NCBI GenBank assembly: GCA_035515515.1
Contig: DATJBC010000042.1
Location: 1-17,039, forward strand
From: DATJBC01 sp035515515
GTDB taxonomy: Bacteria; Actinomycetota; Acidimicrobiia; Acidimicrobiales; UBA8190
Reading direction: 5' to 3'
Length of the DNA stretch: 17,039 bases
This document shows positions 7,081 to 13,985 of the stretch, one piece after another. Made by a program: the position numbers and the translations under genes. Each line of letters starts with the position of its first letter. Position 1 is the first letter of the stretch. A model generated the notes under the pieces. That model did not search any database. It was not told where the DNA came from and saw nothing but the letters and a program-made list of their open reading frames with translations.

Positions 7081-7818
7081 GGTGGCATCCTCCTTGACCA
7101 CCCAGGTGCCGGGCTCCCAGGTGAAGCTGGAACGGACGTGCAGGGGCACGTCGTGGTTGCGGGCGAACTCCACCGAGCGCAGCGCCAGGACGCGGCCCCC
7201 GCTGGCGGCGATGTCGAGCATCTCGTCGAAGCTGACCCGGGCGAGCCGGCGCGCCTCGGGCACGATGCGGGGATCGGCGCTGAACACGCCGGGGACGTCC
7301 GTGTAGATCTCGCACGCCTCGGCCCCGAGCGCGGCGGCGAGCGCCACCGCGGTGGTGTCGGACCCGCCCCGGCCCAGCGTCGTGACGTCACGCTCGAGCG
7401 AGACCCCCTGGAACCCGGCCACCACCGGCACGCGCCCCAGGGCCAGGGCCTCGCGCAGGCGGTCGCCGCGCACCTCCACGATCTTGGCCTTGAGGTGGGT
7501 GGTGTCGGTGATGATGCCGGCCTGCGATCCGGTGAACGACACGGCGTCGACCCCCAGCTCGGCCAGCGCCATGCACAGCAGCGCCATCGACATGCGCTCT
7601 CCCGAGGTGAGCAGCATGTCGAGCTCCCGGGGGGGCTGCACGCCGCTCACGTCGCCCGCCAGGCGCAGCAGGTCGTCGGTGGTCCGGCCCATGGCGCTCA
7701 CCACCACGAGGACCGCGCTGCCCTGGCGCCGCGTGCGCGCCACGTGGTCGGCCACGGCCCGTATGCGCTCGGCGTCGCTGACCGAGGTCCCGCCGTACTT
7801 CTGCACCACCAGCGCCAC
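6601..7818 (-). CDS. lysC: Aspartokinase (LysC, alpha chain)
   Basis: Phosphorylates L-aspartate to L-aspartyl-4-phosphate, the committed step for lysine, threonine, methionine and diaminopimelate, in the cytoplasm. The 405-residue protein has the amino-acid-kinase domain first (VVQKYGGTSVSDAERI at residues 4-19, LLTSGERMSMAL at 69-80, TTLGRGGSDTTAVALA at 146-161, YTDVPGVFSADPR at 172-184). Two ACT regulatory domains follow from about 262 (EAKVTVTGVPDRPG; KVSLVGAGMRSHPG at 341-354). This matches the actinobacterial lysine-plus-threonine feedback-inhibited type. The GTG start is supported by TAGCGT six bases upstream. A strong ribosome site inside the gene likely yields a second chain (see the 6601-7080 entry). 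The gene precedes asd, the standard actinobacterial order. Confidence 0.96.
   Translation of the reverse strand: MALVVQKYGGTSVSDAERIRAVADHVARTRRQGSAVLVVVSAMGRTTDDLLRLAGDVSGVQPPRELDMLLTSGERMSMALLCMALAELGVDAVSFTGSQAGIITDTTHLKAKIVEVRGDRLREALALGRVPVVAGFQGVSLERDVTTLGRGGSDTTAVALAAALGAEACEIYTDVPGVFSADPRIVPEARRLARVSFDEMLDIAASGGRVLALRSVEFARNHDVPLHVRSSFTWEPGTWVVKEDATMEQAVVTAVTHDTSEAKVTVTGVPDRPGIAARLFRALADRAVNVDTIVQNTSVHGTTDISFTVPKTDLATSLAVARALAPEIGAGDVAADDGIAKVSLVGAGMRSHPGVSATMFETLAGAGINIEMISTSSIRITCVVRAEQVEDAVRVLHGAFALDEA
7089..7095 (-). promoter_or_regulatory. Internal Shine-Dalgarno AAGGAGG in lysC
   Basis: On the minus strand AAGGAGG (codons for V-K-E-D at residues 241-244 of LysC) lies eight bases before Met247. 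It is the strongest anti-16S match noticed in the window, yet it lies inside a gene. Confidence 0.6.
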
Positions 7819-7824
7819 AGGCCG

Positions 7825-7830
7825 ACGCTA
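7825..7830 (-). promoter_or_regulatory. Candidate -10 box TAGCGT for leaderless lysC
   Basis: TAGCGT on the minus strand ends six bases before the lysC GTG at 7818. The 94-base divergent gap also carries the promoter of the membrane cyclophilin on the other strand. Confidence 0.5.
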
Positions 7831-7898
7831 CCGGCCCGCCGGGCCCGGCATCGCCAGGCCGGGCCCGGGGGCGAGGGGGCGGGCGGGACGTCGGCGGA

Positions 7899-7904
7899 TA
7901 GGGT
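7899..7904 (+). promoter_or_regulatory. Candidate -10 box TAGGGT for the membrane cyclophilin
   Basis: TAGGGT ends eight bases before the GTG at 7913. No purine-rich ribosome site lies between them. Confidence 0.45.
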
Positions 7905-7912
7905 GTCGGGCC

Positions 7913-8671
7913 GTGCCCACCGAGAAGCGGTCCCGCAAGCGCGCCGCGCGCGAGGCCAAGTTGGCCGCCCTCGAGCGTCAGCGCAAGCGCCGGGCGGCGG
8001 TGCGCCGGACCGTCACCATCGTCGTGATCGTGGGCATCGGCGTGGGCATCTACGCCCTGACGCGCTCGTCCCCCGCCAAGAAGACGGCCCAGGAGATCGC
8101 CAACGACGCCGCGGTGGCGGCGGGCTGCCCCTCCAGCCCGAGCACCCCGCTGCACAAGCCGTCGTGGAAGTCGCCGCCGGCCACGACCATCGACACGGCC
8201 AAGACCTACGACGCCACCGTCAAGACCGACGCCGGCACGATCACGATCGCCCTCGACGCCGCCCAGGCCCCCAAGACGGTCAACAACTTCGTGTTCCTGG
8301 CCGAGCACAAGTTCTACAACTGCATCATCTTCCACCGGGTCATCCCGACCTTCATGGACCAGACCGGCGACCCCACCGGCTCGGGGGAGGGCGGCCCCGG
8401 CTACAAGTTCGCCGACGAGCTGCCCAAGGCGGCGAGCCCGCAGTACCCGCTGGGGTCGGTGGCCATGGCCAACTCGGGCCCCAGCACCAACGGCAGCCAG
8501 TTCTTCGTCGTGACCGGCCCCGAGGGCGAGTCCCTGGCGCCCAACTACACGCTGTTCGGGCACGTGACCTCGGGGCTGAGCGTGGCGGACAAGATCAACC
8601 GCGACGGCTCGCCGACGGGGACGCCGCGCGTCTTCCACCGCATGCTGTCGGTCACCATCACCTCGCACTGA
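7913..8671 (+). CDS. Membrane-anchored cyclophilin-type peptidyl-prolyl isomerase
   Basis: Predicted to isomerise prolyl peptide bonds in proteins outside the cytoplasmic membrane. The 252-residue protein begins with about 32 residues rich in Lys/Arg, then one hydrophobic helix (TVTIVVIVGIGVGIYALT, residues 33-50). With the positive side inside, this anchors it with the enzyme domain outside. After a Ser/Pro linker the cyclophilin domain spans about 95-252: NNFVFLAEHKFYN, catalytic Arg in FHRVIP (R142), FMDQTGDPTG (147-156), and MANSGPSTNGSQFFVV (185-200). QTGDPTG replaces the commoner QGGDPTG. I chose GTG 7913 because it lies downstream of a TANNNT box and begins the basic region; longer same-frame readings lack coding character. 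A single Cys in AGCPSSP (72) after the membrane helix is not a lipobox. Confidence 0.9.
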   Translation: MPTEKRSRKRAAREAKLAALERQRKRRAAVRRTVTIVVIVGIGVGIYALTRSSPAKKTAQEIANDAAVAAGCPSSPSTPLHKPSWKSPPATTIDTAKTYDATVKTDAGTITIALDAAQAPKTVNNFVFLAEHKFYNCIIFHRVIPTFMDQTGDPTGSGEGGPGYKFADELPKAASPQYPLGSVAMANSGPSTNGSQFFVVTGPEGESLAPNYTLFGHVTSGLSVADKINRDGSPTGTPRVFHRMLSVTITSH

Positions 8672-8709
8672 CGGCGCGGCGCGCCCCGGACATCAGCCCC
8701 ACGACCCAC

Positions 8710-8716
8710 AAAGGAG
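8710..8716 (+). promoter_or_regulatory. Shine-Dalgarno AAAGGAG for the soluble cyclophilin
   Basis: AAAGGAG lies four bases before the ATG at 8721 and fixes that start. It suggests translation from a longer transcript that also covers the upstream cyclophilin gene. Confidence 0.65.
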
Positions 8717-8720
8717 ACCC

Positions 8721-9275
8721 ATGCCCGTCGACCTGCCCGCCCCGGACGGATCCAGCCCCCAACGGCGCTCCTTCGACGCCGAGCCGCCCATGTGCATCGA
8801 CCCCGCCAAGCGCTACACGGCGACGATGGTGACCACCAAGGGGACCATGACCATCGCCCTGGACCCGGGGGCCGCCCCCCGCACGGTGAACAGCTTCGTG
8901 TTCCTCGCCCGGTACCACTACTTCGACGGCATCGTCTTCCACCGCGTCATCCCCGGCTTCGTGCTCCAGGGGGGCGACCCCACCGGCACCGGCACGGGCG
9001 GCCCGGGCTACCGCTTCGCCGACGAGCTGCCCGCCGCGGGCCGCTACGAGGTGGGGTCGCTGGCCATGGCCAACGCCGGCCCCGACACCAACGGCAGCCA
9101 GTTCTTCGTGATCTCGGGGTCCGACGGCGTGCGCCTGCCCCCCAGCTACTCGCTGTTCGGCAAGGTGGTGGCGGGGCTCGACACGGTGGCCGCCATCGAC
9201 GCCGTGGGGTCGCGCTCGGGCAAGCCCACCGAGACGGTCACCATCGAGTCGGTCACCGTCACCGAGGCGGACTGA
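8721..9275 (+). CDS. Soluble cyclophilin-type peptidyl-prolyl isomerase
   Basis: Cytoplasmic prolyl isomerase of 184 residues, with no signal peptide or membrane helix. The domain runs from about residue 32 (YTATMVTTKGTMTIALDPGAA) to the end. Landmarks are VNSFVFLARYHYFDG (56-70), catalytic Arg in FHRVIPGF (R75), VLQGGDPTGTGTGGPGY (81-97) and MANAGPDTNGSQFFVI (117-132). Motif by motif it closely parallels the membrane-anchored gene 49 bases upstream, including FADELP and SLFGKV/TLFGHV, so the pair probably arose by tandem duplication with the anchor kept in one copy. The ATG is supported by AAAGGAG. A short palindrome follows the stop, before the convergent S51 gene. Confidence 0.93.
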   Translation: MPVDLPAPDGSSPQRRSFDAEPPMCIDPAKRYTATMVTTKGTMTIALDPGAAPRTVNSFVFLARYHYFDGIVFHRVIPGFVLQGGDPTGTGTGGPGYRFADELPAAGRYEVGSLAMANAGPDTNGSQFFVISGSDGVRLPPSYSLFGKVVAGLDTVAAIDAVGSRSGKPTETVTIESVTVTEAD

Positions 9276-9276
9276 G

Positions 9277-9288
9277 CCGGCGCGCCGG
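9277..9288. other. Palindrome CCGGCGCGCCGG between convergent genes
   Basis: This perfect 12-base palindrome starts two bases after the cyclophilin stop and lies in the 25-base gap before the S51-type gene's stop. As a hairpin it would have a four-pair stem with a CGCG loop. There is no T-run, so terminator function is uncertain. Confidence 0.25.
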
Positions 9289-9300
9289 GCGGGGGCGGCG

Positions 9301-9981
9301 TCAGCGGGGCAGGGCGTCGAGGCCGGCGGGCTCGCCGCTCACGAACACCTGCACCGCGCCGGCACCGGCGGTGCGCCACGCGCCGTCGGGGTCGCGGATG
9401 AGCGCGGTGCGCTCGGGCAGGCCCACCACCGCCAGCCCCGGCGCGGCCAGGACGATGGAGCGGTGCACCTTCTCGGCGTTCTCGTGGCCGAAGTGGGGGA
9501 TGACCGCCAGCTGCTCCACCATGCCCAGCCCGACCGTGAGGGCCCCGCCCCGGGGGTCCACCATGGGGTCGGTGAGCACCATGGCGCCGGCCGACGACCC
9601 GGCCACCACGGCGCCGTCGTGCCAGGCGTCGAGGAGCGCGCCCCACACGAGGGACGCCTTGAGCACCGAGCGCAGGTGCATGGGCGACCCCCCGCCGAGG
9701 TAGATGAAGCGGCTGGCGCGCACGGCGGCCGCGTTGGCCTCGTCCTCGGCGTCGGCGCGACCGAGCACCATGAGCCCCCGGACGCTGCCCCCCAGGGGGG
9801 CGAACCACGCCTGCGCGCCGGCCACCGCCTTCTCGGGGTGCTCGTAGGCGGCCGCCGTGGGCAGCACGAGCACCTCGTGGCCGCCCGAGGCCGCCAGGAG
9901 CTCGGCGTCGAAGTCGCACCCCGGGCGCCACTCGTCGCCGCCCACCAAGGCGAGCGGCCCCACCGGCCCCGTGGCACCCAT
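9301..9981 (-). CDS. Peptidase S51 / cyanophycinase-like serine hydrolase
   Basis: Class I glutamine-amidotransferase-like fold with a serine nucleophile, as in dipeptidase E and cyanophycinase. The 226-residue cytoplasmic protein has the nucleophile elbow VAGSSAGAMV (residues 126-135, Ser130), a candidate histidine in IPHFGH (H163), and GLPERTALI (187-195), where E190 sits as in the GIDE-type segment of cyanophycinases. ALVGGDEW (11-18) and FIYLGGGSPMHL (92-103) are the expected strands. It is shorter than typical cyanophycinases and no cyanophycin synthetase is seen, so an aspartyl-dipeptidase-like role is as likely. ATG at 9981 gives the correct N-terminal strand. The upstream TACAAC is 11 bases away, a poorer promoter match than elsewhere. 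Confidence 0.83.
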   Translation of the reverse strand: MGATGPVGPLALVGGDEWRPGCDFDAELLAASGGHEVLVLPTAAAYEHPEKAVAGAQAWFAPLGGSVRGLMVLGRADAEDEANAAAVRASRFIYLGGGSPMHLRSVLKASLVWGALLDAWHDGAVVAGSSAGAMVLTDPMVDPRGGALTVGLGMVEQLAVIPHFGHENAEKVHRSIVLAAPGLAVVGLPERTALIRDPDGAWRTAGAGAVQVFVSGEPAGLDALPR

Positions 9982-9992
9982 GGGGCGCCACG

Positions 9993-9998
9993 GTTGTA
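9993..9998 (-). promoter_or_regulatory. Weak candidate -10 box TACAAC
   Basis: TACAAC on the minus strand lies 11 bases before the S51-type ATG. It lacks the final T and the 6/8-base spacing seen at other unit-first genes, so the support is slight. Confidence 0.22.
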
Positions 9999-10053
9999 GG
10001 GGGGCCGCGCCCCGCCGCGCCGCCGGGGGCGGCGCCCGCCGGGCGGCGACGCG

Positions 10054-10059
10054 TAGGCT
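10054..10059 (+). promoter_or_regulatory. Candidate -10 box TAGGCT for the short-chain dehydrogenase
   Basis: TAGGCT ends eight bases before the GTG at 10068, within the 86-base divergent gap shared with the S51-type gene. The gap has no Shine-Dalgarno-like sequence. Confidence 0.45.
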
Positions 10060-10067
10060 GCCGCGCC

Positions 10068-10949
10068 GTGGCCTTCCCCCCGCGCCGCTCCCGTCCCGCC
10101 GACACCCGCTTCGCCGGGTCGGTGGCCATCGTCACCGGTGCGGCGTCGGGCATCGGGCGCGCCCTGGCCGGTGCGCTGGCCGCCCGGGGGGCGCGGGTGG
10201 TGGCGGCCGACATCGACGAGGCGGGCGCCAAGGAGACGGCGCACGCCCTCGGGGCCGGGGCCGCCCCCGAGGCGACCGGGGTCGGCCTCGACGTGCGCGA
10301 CGCCGCCGCCGTCCAGGGGGTGGTGGACGACACCCTCGCCCGCCACGGCCGCCTCGACCTCATGGTCAACAACGCCGGCATCGGCATCTTCGGGCCCGTG
10401 GCCGAGATGACCGCCGCGCACTTCGACCGCCTCGTCGACGTCAACCTGCGGGGCGTGGTGCACGGGGTGCTGGCCGCCTATCCGGCCATGGTCCGCCAGG
10501 GGCACGGCCACATCGTCAACACGGCGTCGTCGGCCGGCATCCTGCCCGCGCCCATGCTGGCCGGCTACGGCATGACCAAGCACGGGGTGGTGGGACTGTC
10601 GGTGGCCCTGCGCATCGAGGCCCGGGCCCACGGGGTGGGGGTGAGCGTGGTGTGCCCCGGGGTGATCGACACGCCCCTGCTCGACCGGCCCAACCCCGCC
10701 GACCTGCCCCCCGTCACCACGGTCCCCAACGGCCGCGAGCTGCTCACCAAGATCATGGGCCGGGCGTACCCGCCCGAGGCGCTGGCCGAGGACGTCGTGC
10801 GCGGGGTGGCCGCCAACCGCGCCTTCATCGTGTCGCCCCGGCACGCCCGCATCCCCTGGTACCTGTACCGCCTCGAGCCCCGCCTCATCCTCGAGGCCGG
10901 GCCCCGCTTCATGCGCTCGGCCGTGCGGGCCGCGCCGCGCGGGAGCTGA
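10068..10949 (+). CDS. Short-chain dehydrogenase/reductase (classical SDR)
   Basis: NAD(P)-dependent oxidoreductase with the Rossmann fold, 293 residues. The cofactor loop is TGAASGIG (23-30), and ADID at 47-50 at the end of strand 2 suggests NAD(H) preference through D48 or D50. NNAG is at 101-104. The catalytic set is Ser154 (NTASSAG), Tyr167 and Lys171 (YGMTK), with PGVIDTPLL near 216-224. The C-terminal region beyond 240 (HARIPWYLYRLEPR) is longer than the usual 250-residue SDR and resembles SDRs acting on lipophilic alcohols and ketones. The substrate is unknown. It precedes the 3-hydroxybutyryl-CoA dehydrogenase by 101 bases, with a separate promoter likely between them, so a joint role in acyl metabolism is only contextual. 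Confidence 0.9.
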   Translation: MAFPPRRSRPADTRFAGSVAIVTGAASGIGRALAGALAARGARVVAADIDEAGAKETAHALGAGAAPEATGVGLDVRDAAAVQGVVDDTLARHGRLDLMVNNAGIGIFGPVAEMTAAHFDRLVDVNLRGVVHGVLAAYPAMVRQGHGHIVNTASSAGILPAPMLAGYGMTKHGVVGLSVALRIEARAHGVGVSVVCPGVIDTPLLDRPNPADLPPVTTVPNGRELLTKIMGRAYPPEALAEDVVRGVAANRAFIVSPRHARIPWYLYRLEPRLILEAGPRFMRSAVRAAPRGS

Positions 10950-11023
10950 CCGGCCGCCGCCCCCGGCCCGCCCCCGGGCGCGGGCGCAGGTCGGCACAGG
11001 CGGAACCCCGGACGGGCCGTCGA

Positions 11024-11040
11024 GGTAACCCGCCGGTAAC
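11024..11040 (+). repeat. Direct repeat GGTAAC x2 at the hbd promoter (candidate operator)
   Basis: GGTAAC occurs at 11024-11029 and again at 11035-11040, exactly 11 bases apart, about one helical turn. The second copy overlaps the proposed -10 TAACAT. It could be a regulator site covering the promoter. No regulator gene is in the window, and two six-base copies may be chance. Confidence 0.35.
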
Positions 11041-11042
11041 AT
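11037..11042 (+). promoter_or_regulatory. Candidate -10 box TAACAT for hbd
   Basis: TAACAT ends eight bases before the ATG at 11051, the same spacing as three other genes here. An overlapping TACGGT at 11042-11047 also fits TANNNT but lies only three bases from the start. No Shine-Dalgarno is present. Confidence 0.5.
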
Positions 11043-11050
11043 ACGGTCCC

Positions 11051-11905
11051 ATGGCCATCAAGCGCGTGGGCGTCGTCGGGTCGGGGATCATGGGGTCGGG
11101 CATCGCCGAGACCATGGCCGTGCACGGGTTCGAGGTGGTCCTGCGGTCGCGGGCCCAGTCGAGCGCCGAGGGCATGGTCGCCGGGATGGAGAAGTCCCTC
11201 GCCCGCCAGGTCGAGAAGGGGAAGCTGGCGGAGGCCGACCGCGACGGCGCCCTGAGCCGGGTCACGCCCGTGTCCGACCTGCGCGAGCTGGCCGGCTGCG
11301 ACCTCGTCATCGAGTCGGTGGTCGAGGACCTGGCCGTGAAGAAGCACGTCTTCGCCGAGCTCGACCGCATCTGCCCCGACCACACCATCCTGGCCACCAA
11401 CACCTCGACCCTCCCGGTGGTGGAGATGGCCATGGGGACGGGGCGCCCCGAGCGGGTGTGCGGCATCCACTTCTTCAACCCCGCGCCGGTCATGAGCCTG
11501 GTGGAGGTGGTCCGGCCCATCACCGCCTCCGACCACACCATCGCCGAGGCCAAGGCGCTGGCCGAGGCGTGCGCCAAGACGCCGGTCGAGGTGAAGGACC
11601 AGGCCGGGTTCGTGGTCAACGCGCTGCTGTTCCCCTACCTCAACAACGCCGTGCGCCTGCTCGAGAACGGCGTGGCCACCCGGGACGACGTCGACACCGC
11701 CATGAAGGGCGGGTGCGGGTTCCCCATGGGGCCCTTCGCGCTGCTCGACCTGGTGGGCCTGGACACGAGCCTCGCCATCCTCGACGCCCTCTACGAGGAG
11801 TTCCGCGACCCGAACTACGCGGCGGTGCCGCTGCTGCGGCGGATGGTGGCGGCCGAGCTGCTGGGCCGCAAGTCGGGCCAGGGCTTCTACGACTACCGCA
11901 AGTAG
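11051..11905 (+). CDS. 3-hydroxybutyryl-CoA dehydrogenase
   Basis: NAD(P)-dependent interconversion of acetoacetyl-CoA and 3-hydroxybutyryl-CoA (Hbd/FadB2 family), cytoplasmic. The 284-residue protein is full length. The N-terminal dinucleotide loop GVVGSGIMGSGIA lies at residues 7-19. Active-site residues are in NTSTL (117-121, Ser119) and GIHFFNPAP (H140), with E152 in SLVEVV forming the His-Glu pair. The C-terminal helical dimer domain begins near 185 (FVVNALLFPYLNNAVRLLE) and contains KGGCGFPMGPFALLDLVGLD. It could serve beta-oxidation, polyhydroxybutyrate formation or the ethylmalonyl-CoA route. The next gene, ethylmalonyl-CoA mutase 50 bases downstream on the same strand, favours the last. 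The ATG is supported by the promoter hexamer eight bases upstream. Confidence 0.94.
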   Translation: MAIKRVGVVGSGIMGSGIAETMAVHGFEVVLRSRAQSSAEGMVAGMEKSLARQVEKGKLAEADRDGALSRVTPVSDLRELAGCDLVIESVVEDLAVKKHVFAELDRICPDHTILATNTSTLPVVEMAMGTGRPERVCGIHFFNPAPVMSLVEVVRPITASDHTIAEAKALAEACAKTPVEVKDQAGFVVNALLFPYLNNAVRLLENGVATRDDVDTAMKGGCGFPMGPFALLDLVGLDTSLAILDALYEEFRDPNYAAVPLLRRMVAAELLGRKSGQGFYDYRK

Positions 11906-11938
11906 GCGGCGCCCCGCGCCGGTGCCGGGGCGGGGTGG

Positions 11939-11946
11939 AAGGGGAG
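11939..11946 (+). promoter_or_regulatory. Purine-rich ribosome site AAGGGGAG for the mutase gene
   Basis: AAGGGGAG lies nine bases before the GTG at 11956 and supports that start and co-transcription with hbd. A GAGAAT at 11944-11949, six bases from the start, is a weaker promoter-like alternative. Confidence 0.45.
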
Positions 11947-11955
11947 AATAGAGAC

Positions 11956-13965
11956 GTGAGCGAGGTGGCGACGCCGGGCCGCGGCCGGGACAAGCCCTGG
12001 GTGATGCGCACGTACTCGGGGCACACCTCCGCCCGGGCCTCGAACCGGCTGTACCGCACCAACCTGGCCAAGGGCCAGACCGGCCTGTCCATCGCCTTCG
12101 ACCTGCCCACCCAGACGGGCTACGACCCCGACGCCCCCGAGGCGGCCGGCGAGGTCGGCAAGGTCGGGGTGCCGGTGGTGCACCGGGGCCACATGGACGA
12201 GCTCATGGAGGCCATCCCCGTGGGGGCCATGAACACCTCCATGACCATCAACGCCACGGCGGCGTGGCTGCTCGGGCTCTACATCGCCCACGCCGAGGAC
12301 ACCGGTGTCGACCCCCGGGTGCTGCAGGGGACCACCCAGAACGACATCGTGAAGGAGTACCTGTCGCGCGGCACCTACATCTTCCCGCCCGGGCCCAGCC
12401 GCCGGCTGATCGTGGACATGATCGCCTACACCGTCCGCCACGTCCCCAAGTGGAACCCCATCAACGTGTGCAGCTACCACCTGCAGGAGGCGGGGGCCAC
12501 GCCGGTGCAGGAGATCGCCTACGCGCTCGCCACCGCCATCGGCGTGCTCGACGCCGTGCGCGACTCGGGGAAGGTGGAGCCCCAGGAGCTGCCCGCCGTG
12601 GTGGGCCGCATCTCGTTCTTCGTCAACGCCGGGATCCGCTTCGTCGAGGAGACCTGCAAGATGCGCGCCTTCGTGCGCATGTGGGACCGCATCTGCCGGG
12701 AGCGCTACGGGGTGGAGGACCCCACCTTGCGGCGCTTCCGCTACGGGGTGCAGGTGAACTCGCTGGGGCTGACCGAGGCCCAGCCCGAGAACAACGTGCC
12801 CCGCATCGTGCTGGAGGCCCTCGGGGTGACGCTGTCGCGCCAGGCCCGCGCCCGGGCCATCCAGCTCCCGGCGTGGAACGAGGCGCTGGGACTGCCCCGC
12901 CCCTGGGACCAGCAGTGGTCGCTGCGCATCCAGCAGATCCTGGCCTTCGAGACCGACCTGCTCGAGTACGGCGACATCTTCGAGGGGTCGACCGTCGTCG
13001 AGGCCGAGACGGCGGAGCTGGCCGAGGCGGCCCAGGCCGAGCTGGACGAGGTGCTCGGGCTGGGGGGCGCCTTCGAGGCGGTCGACGAGCTCAAGCAGCG
13101 CCTGGTGCGCAGCCAGGCCGAGCGCGTGCGGCGCATCGAGACCGGCGAGCTCCAGGTCGTGGGGGTCAACTGCTTCACCGAGACCGAGCCCTCGCCGCTC
13201 GAGGCCGACGGCGACGTGGCGGCCATCTTGAAGGTCGACCCCGCGGCCGAGGCCGAGCTGCGCGCCGACGTGGCCCGCTGGAAGGCCGGCCGCGACAACG
13301 CGGCGGTCGACCGGGCGCTGGCCGAGCTGCGCCGGGTGGCGTCCGACGACGGTGACAACGTGATGCCGGCCACCATCGCCCTGGCGCACGCCGGGGGCAC
13401 CACCCAGGAGTGGGCCGACGCCCTGCGCGAGGTGTTCGGCGAGTACCGCGCCCCCACCGGGGTGGGCGGCGGCGTGGGCCGGCACGGCGCCGAGCTGGCC
13501 GAGGTGCGTGCGCGCACGCGGGCGCTGGCCGAGCGGGTCGGGGGGCCGCCCCGGCTGCTCGTGGCCAAGCCGGGGCTCGACGGGCACTCCAACGGGGCCG
13601 AGCAGATCGCCGTGGCGGCCCGCGACGTCGGCTTCGAAGTCGTCTACCAGGGCATCCGGATCAGCCCCGCCCAGATCGCGGCCACGGCGCGCGACGAGGA
13701 CGTGGACGTGGTGGGCATCTCCATCCTGTCGGGGAGCCACCTCGATCTCGTGCCCGAGGTGCTCGACCGCCTGCGGGGCGAGGGCGTGGACGCCCCCGTG
13801 GTCGTGGGCGGCATCATCCCCCCCGGCGACGCCGAGGTGCTCAAGGGCAAGGGCGTCGCCGCCGTGTTCACACCGAAGGACTTCCAGCTCGGCCGGATCA
13901 TGGGCGAGTTGGTGGCGCTGGTCGAGGCCCGCCGAGGCAACGGAGCCGTTCCCGCCGCGCCGTAG
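11956..13965 (+). CDS. meaA: Ethylmalonyl-CoA mutase (MeaA/Ecm), coenzyme B12-dependent
   Basis: Adenosylcobalamin-dependent carbon-skeleton rearrangement of (2R)-ethylmalonyl-CoA to (2S)-methylsuccinyl-CoA. The 669-residue single chain carries the substrate TIM barrel (about 15-510) and the B12-binding domain (about 530-665). The B12 histidine motif DGHSNG (542-547, His544) and LSGSH (591-595) are intact. The choice of Ecm over methylmalonyl-CoA mutase rests on RTYSGHTSARASN (18-30), where methylmalonyl-CoA mutases have YAGFS-type sequence, on FDLPTQTGYDPD (48-59) where they have LATHRGYD, and on DGHSNGAEQ in place of DGHDRGAK. Length also matches actinobacterial MeaA. GTG 11956 gives the expected N-terminus. 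The gene follows hbd by 50 bases and converges on the carboxylase pair with 7 bases between stops. Confidence 0.93.
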   Translation: MSEVATPGRGRDKPWVMRTYSGHTSARASNRLYRTNLAKGQTGLSIAFDLPTQTGYDPDAPEAAGEVGKVGVPVVHRGHMDELMEAIPVGAMNTSMTINATAAWLLGLYIAHAEDTGVDPRVLQGTTQNDIVKEYLSRGTYIFPPGPSRRLIVDMIAYTVRHVPKWNPINVCSYHLQEAGATPVQEIAYALATAIGVLDAVRDSGKVEPQELPAVVGRISFFVNAGIRFVEETCKMRAFVRMWDRICRERYGVEDPTLRRFRYGVQVNSLGLTEAQPENNVPRIVLEALGVTLSRQARARAIQLPAWNEALGLPRPWDQQWSLRIQQILAFETDLLEYGDIFEGSTVVEAETAELAEAAQAELDEVLGLGGAFEAVDELKQRLVRSQAERVRRIETGELQVVGVNCFTETEPSPLEADGDVAAILKVDPAAEAELRADVARWKAGRDNAAVDRALAELRRVASDDGDNVMPATIALAHAGGTTQEWADALREVFGEYRAPTGVGGGVGRHGAELAEVRARTRALAERVGGPPRLLVAKPGLDGHSNGAEQIAVAARDVGFEVVYQGIRISPAQIAATARDEDVDVVGISILSGSHLDLVPEVLDRLRGEGVDAPVVVGGIIPPGDAEVLKGKGVAAVFTPKDFQLGRIMGELVALVEARRGNGAVPAAP

Positions 13966-13970
13966 GCGGC

Positions 13971-13985
13971 GGTCAGCGGCTGACC
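13971..13985. other. Palindrome GGTCAGCGGCTGACC at the meaA/accE convergent ends
   Basis: Seven-base arms flank one central base, and the sequence includes the epsilon-subunit stop codon just beyond the meaA stop. Folded as RNA it would give a six-pair stem with a CGG loop in either direction. No T-run follows, so a termination role is only possible. Confidence 0.3.

Noticed and set aside
11893..13740. Long minus-strand open frame opposite meaA
   Set aside because: It lies wholly antisense to a full-length mutase with intact motifs and has no recognisable domain. It is a by-product of high G+C.
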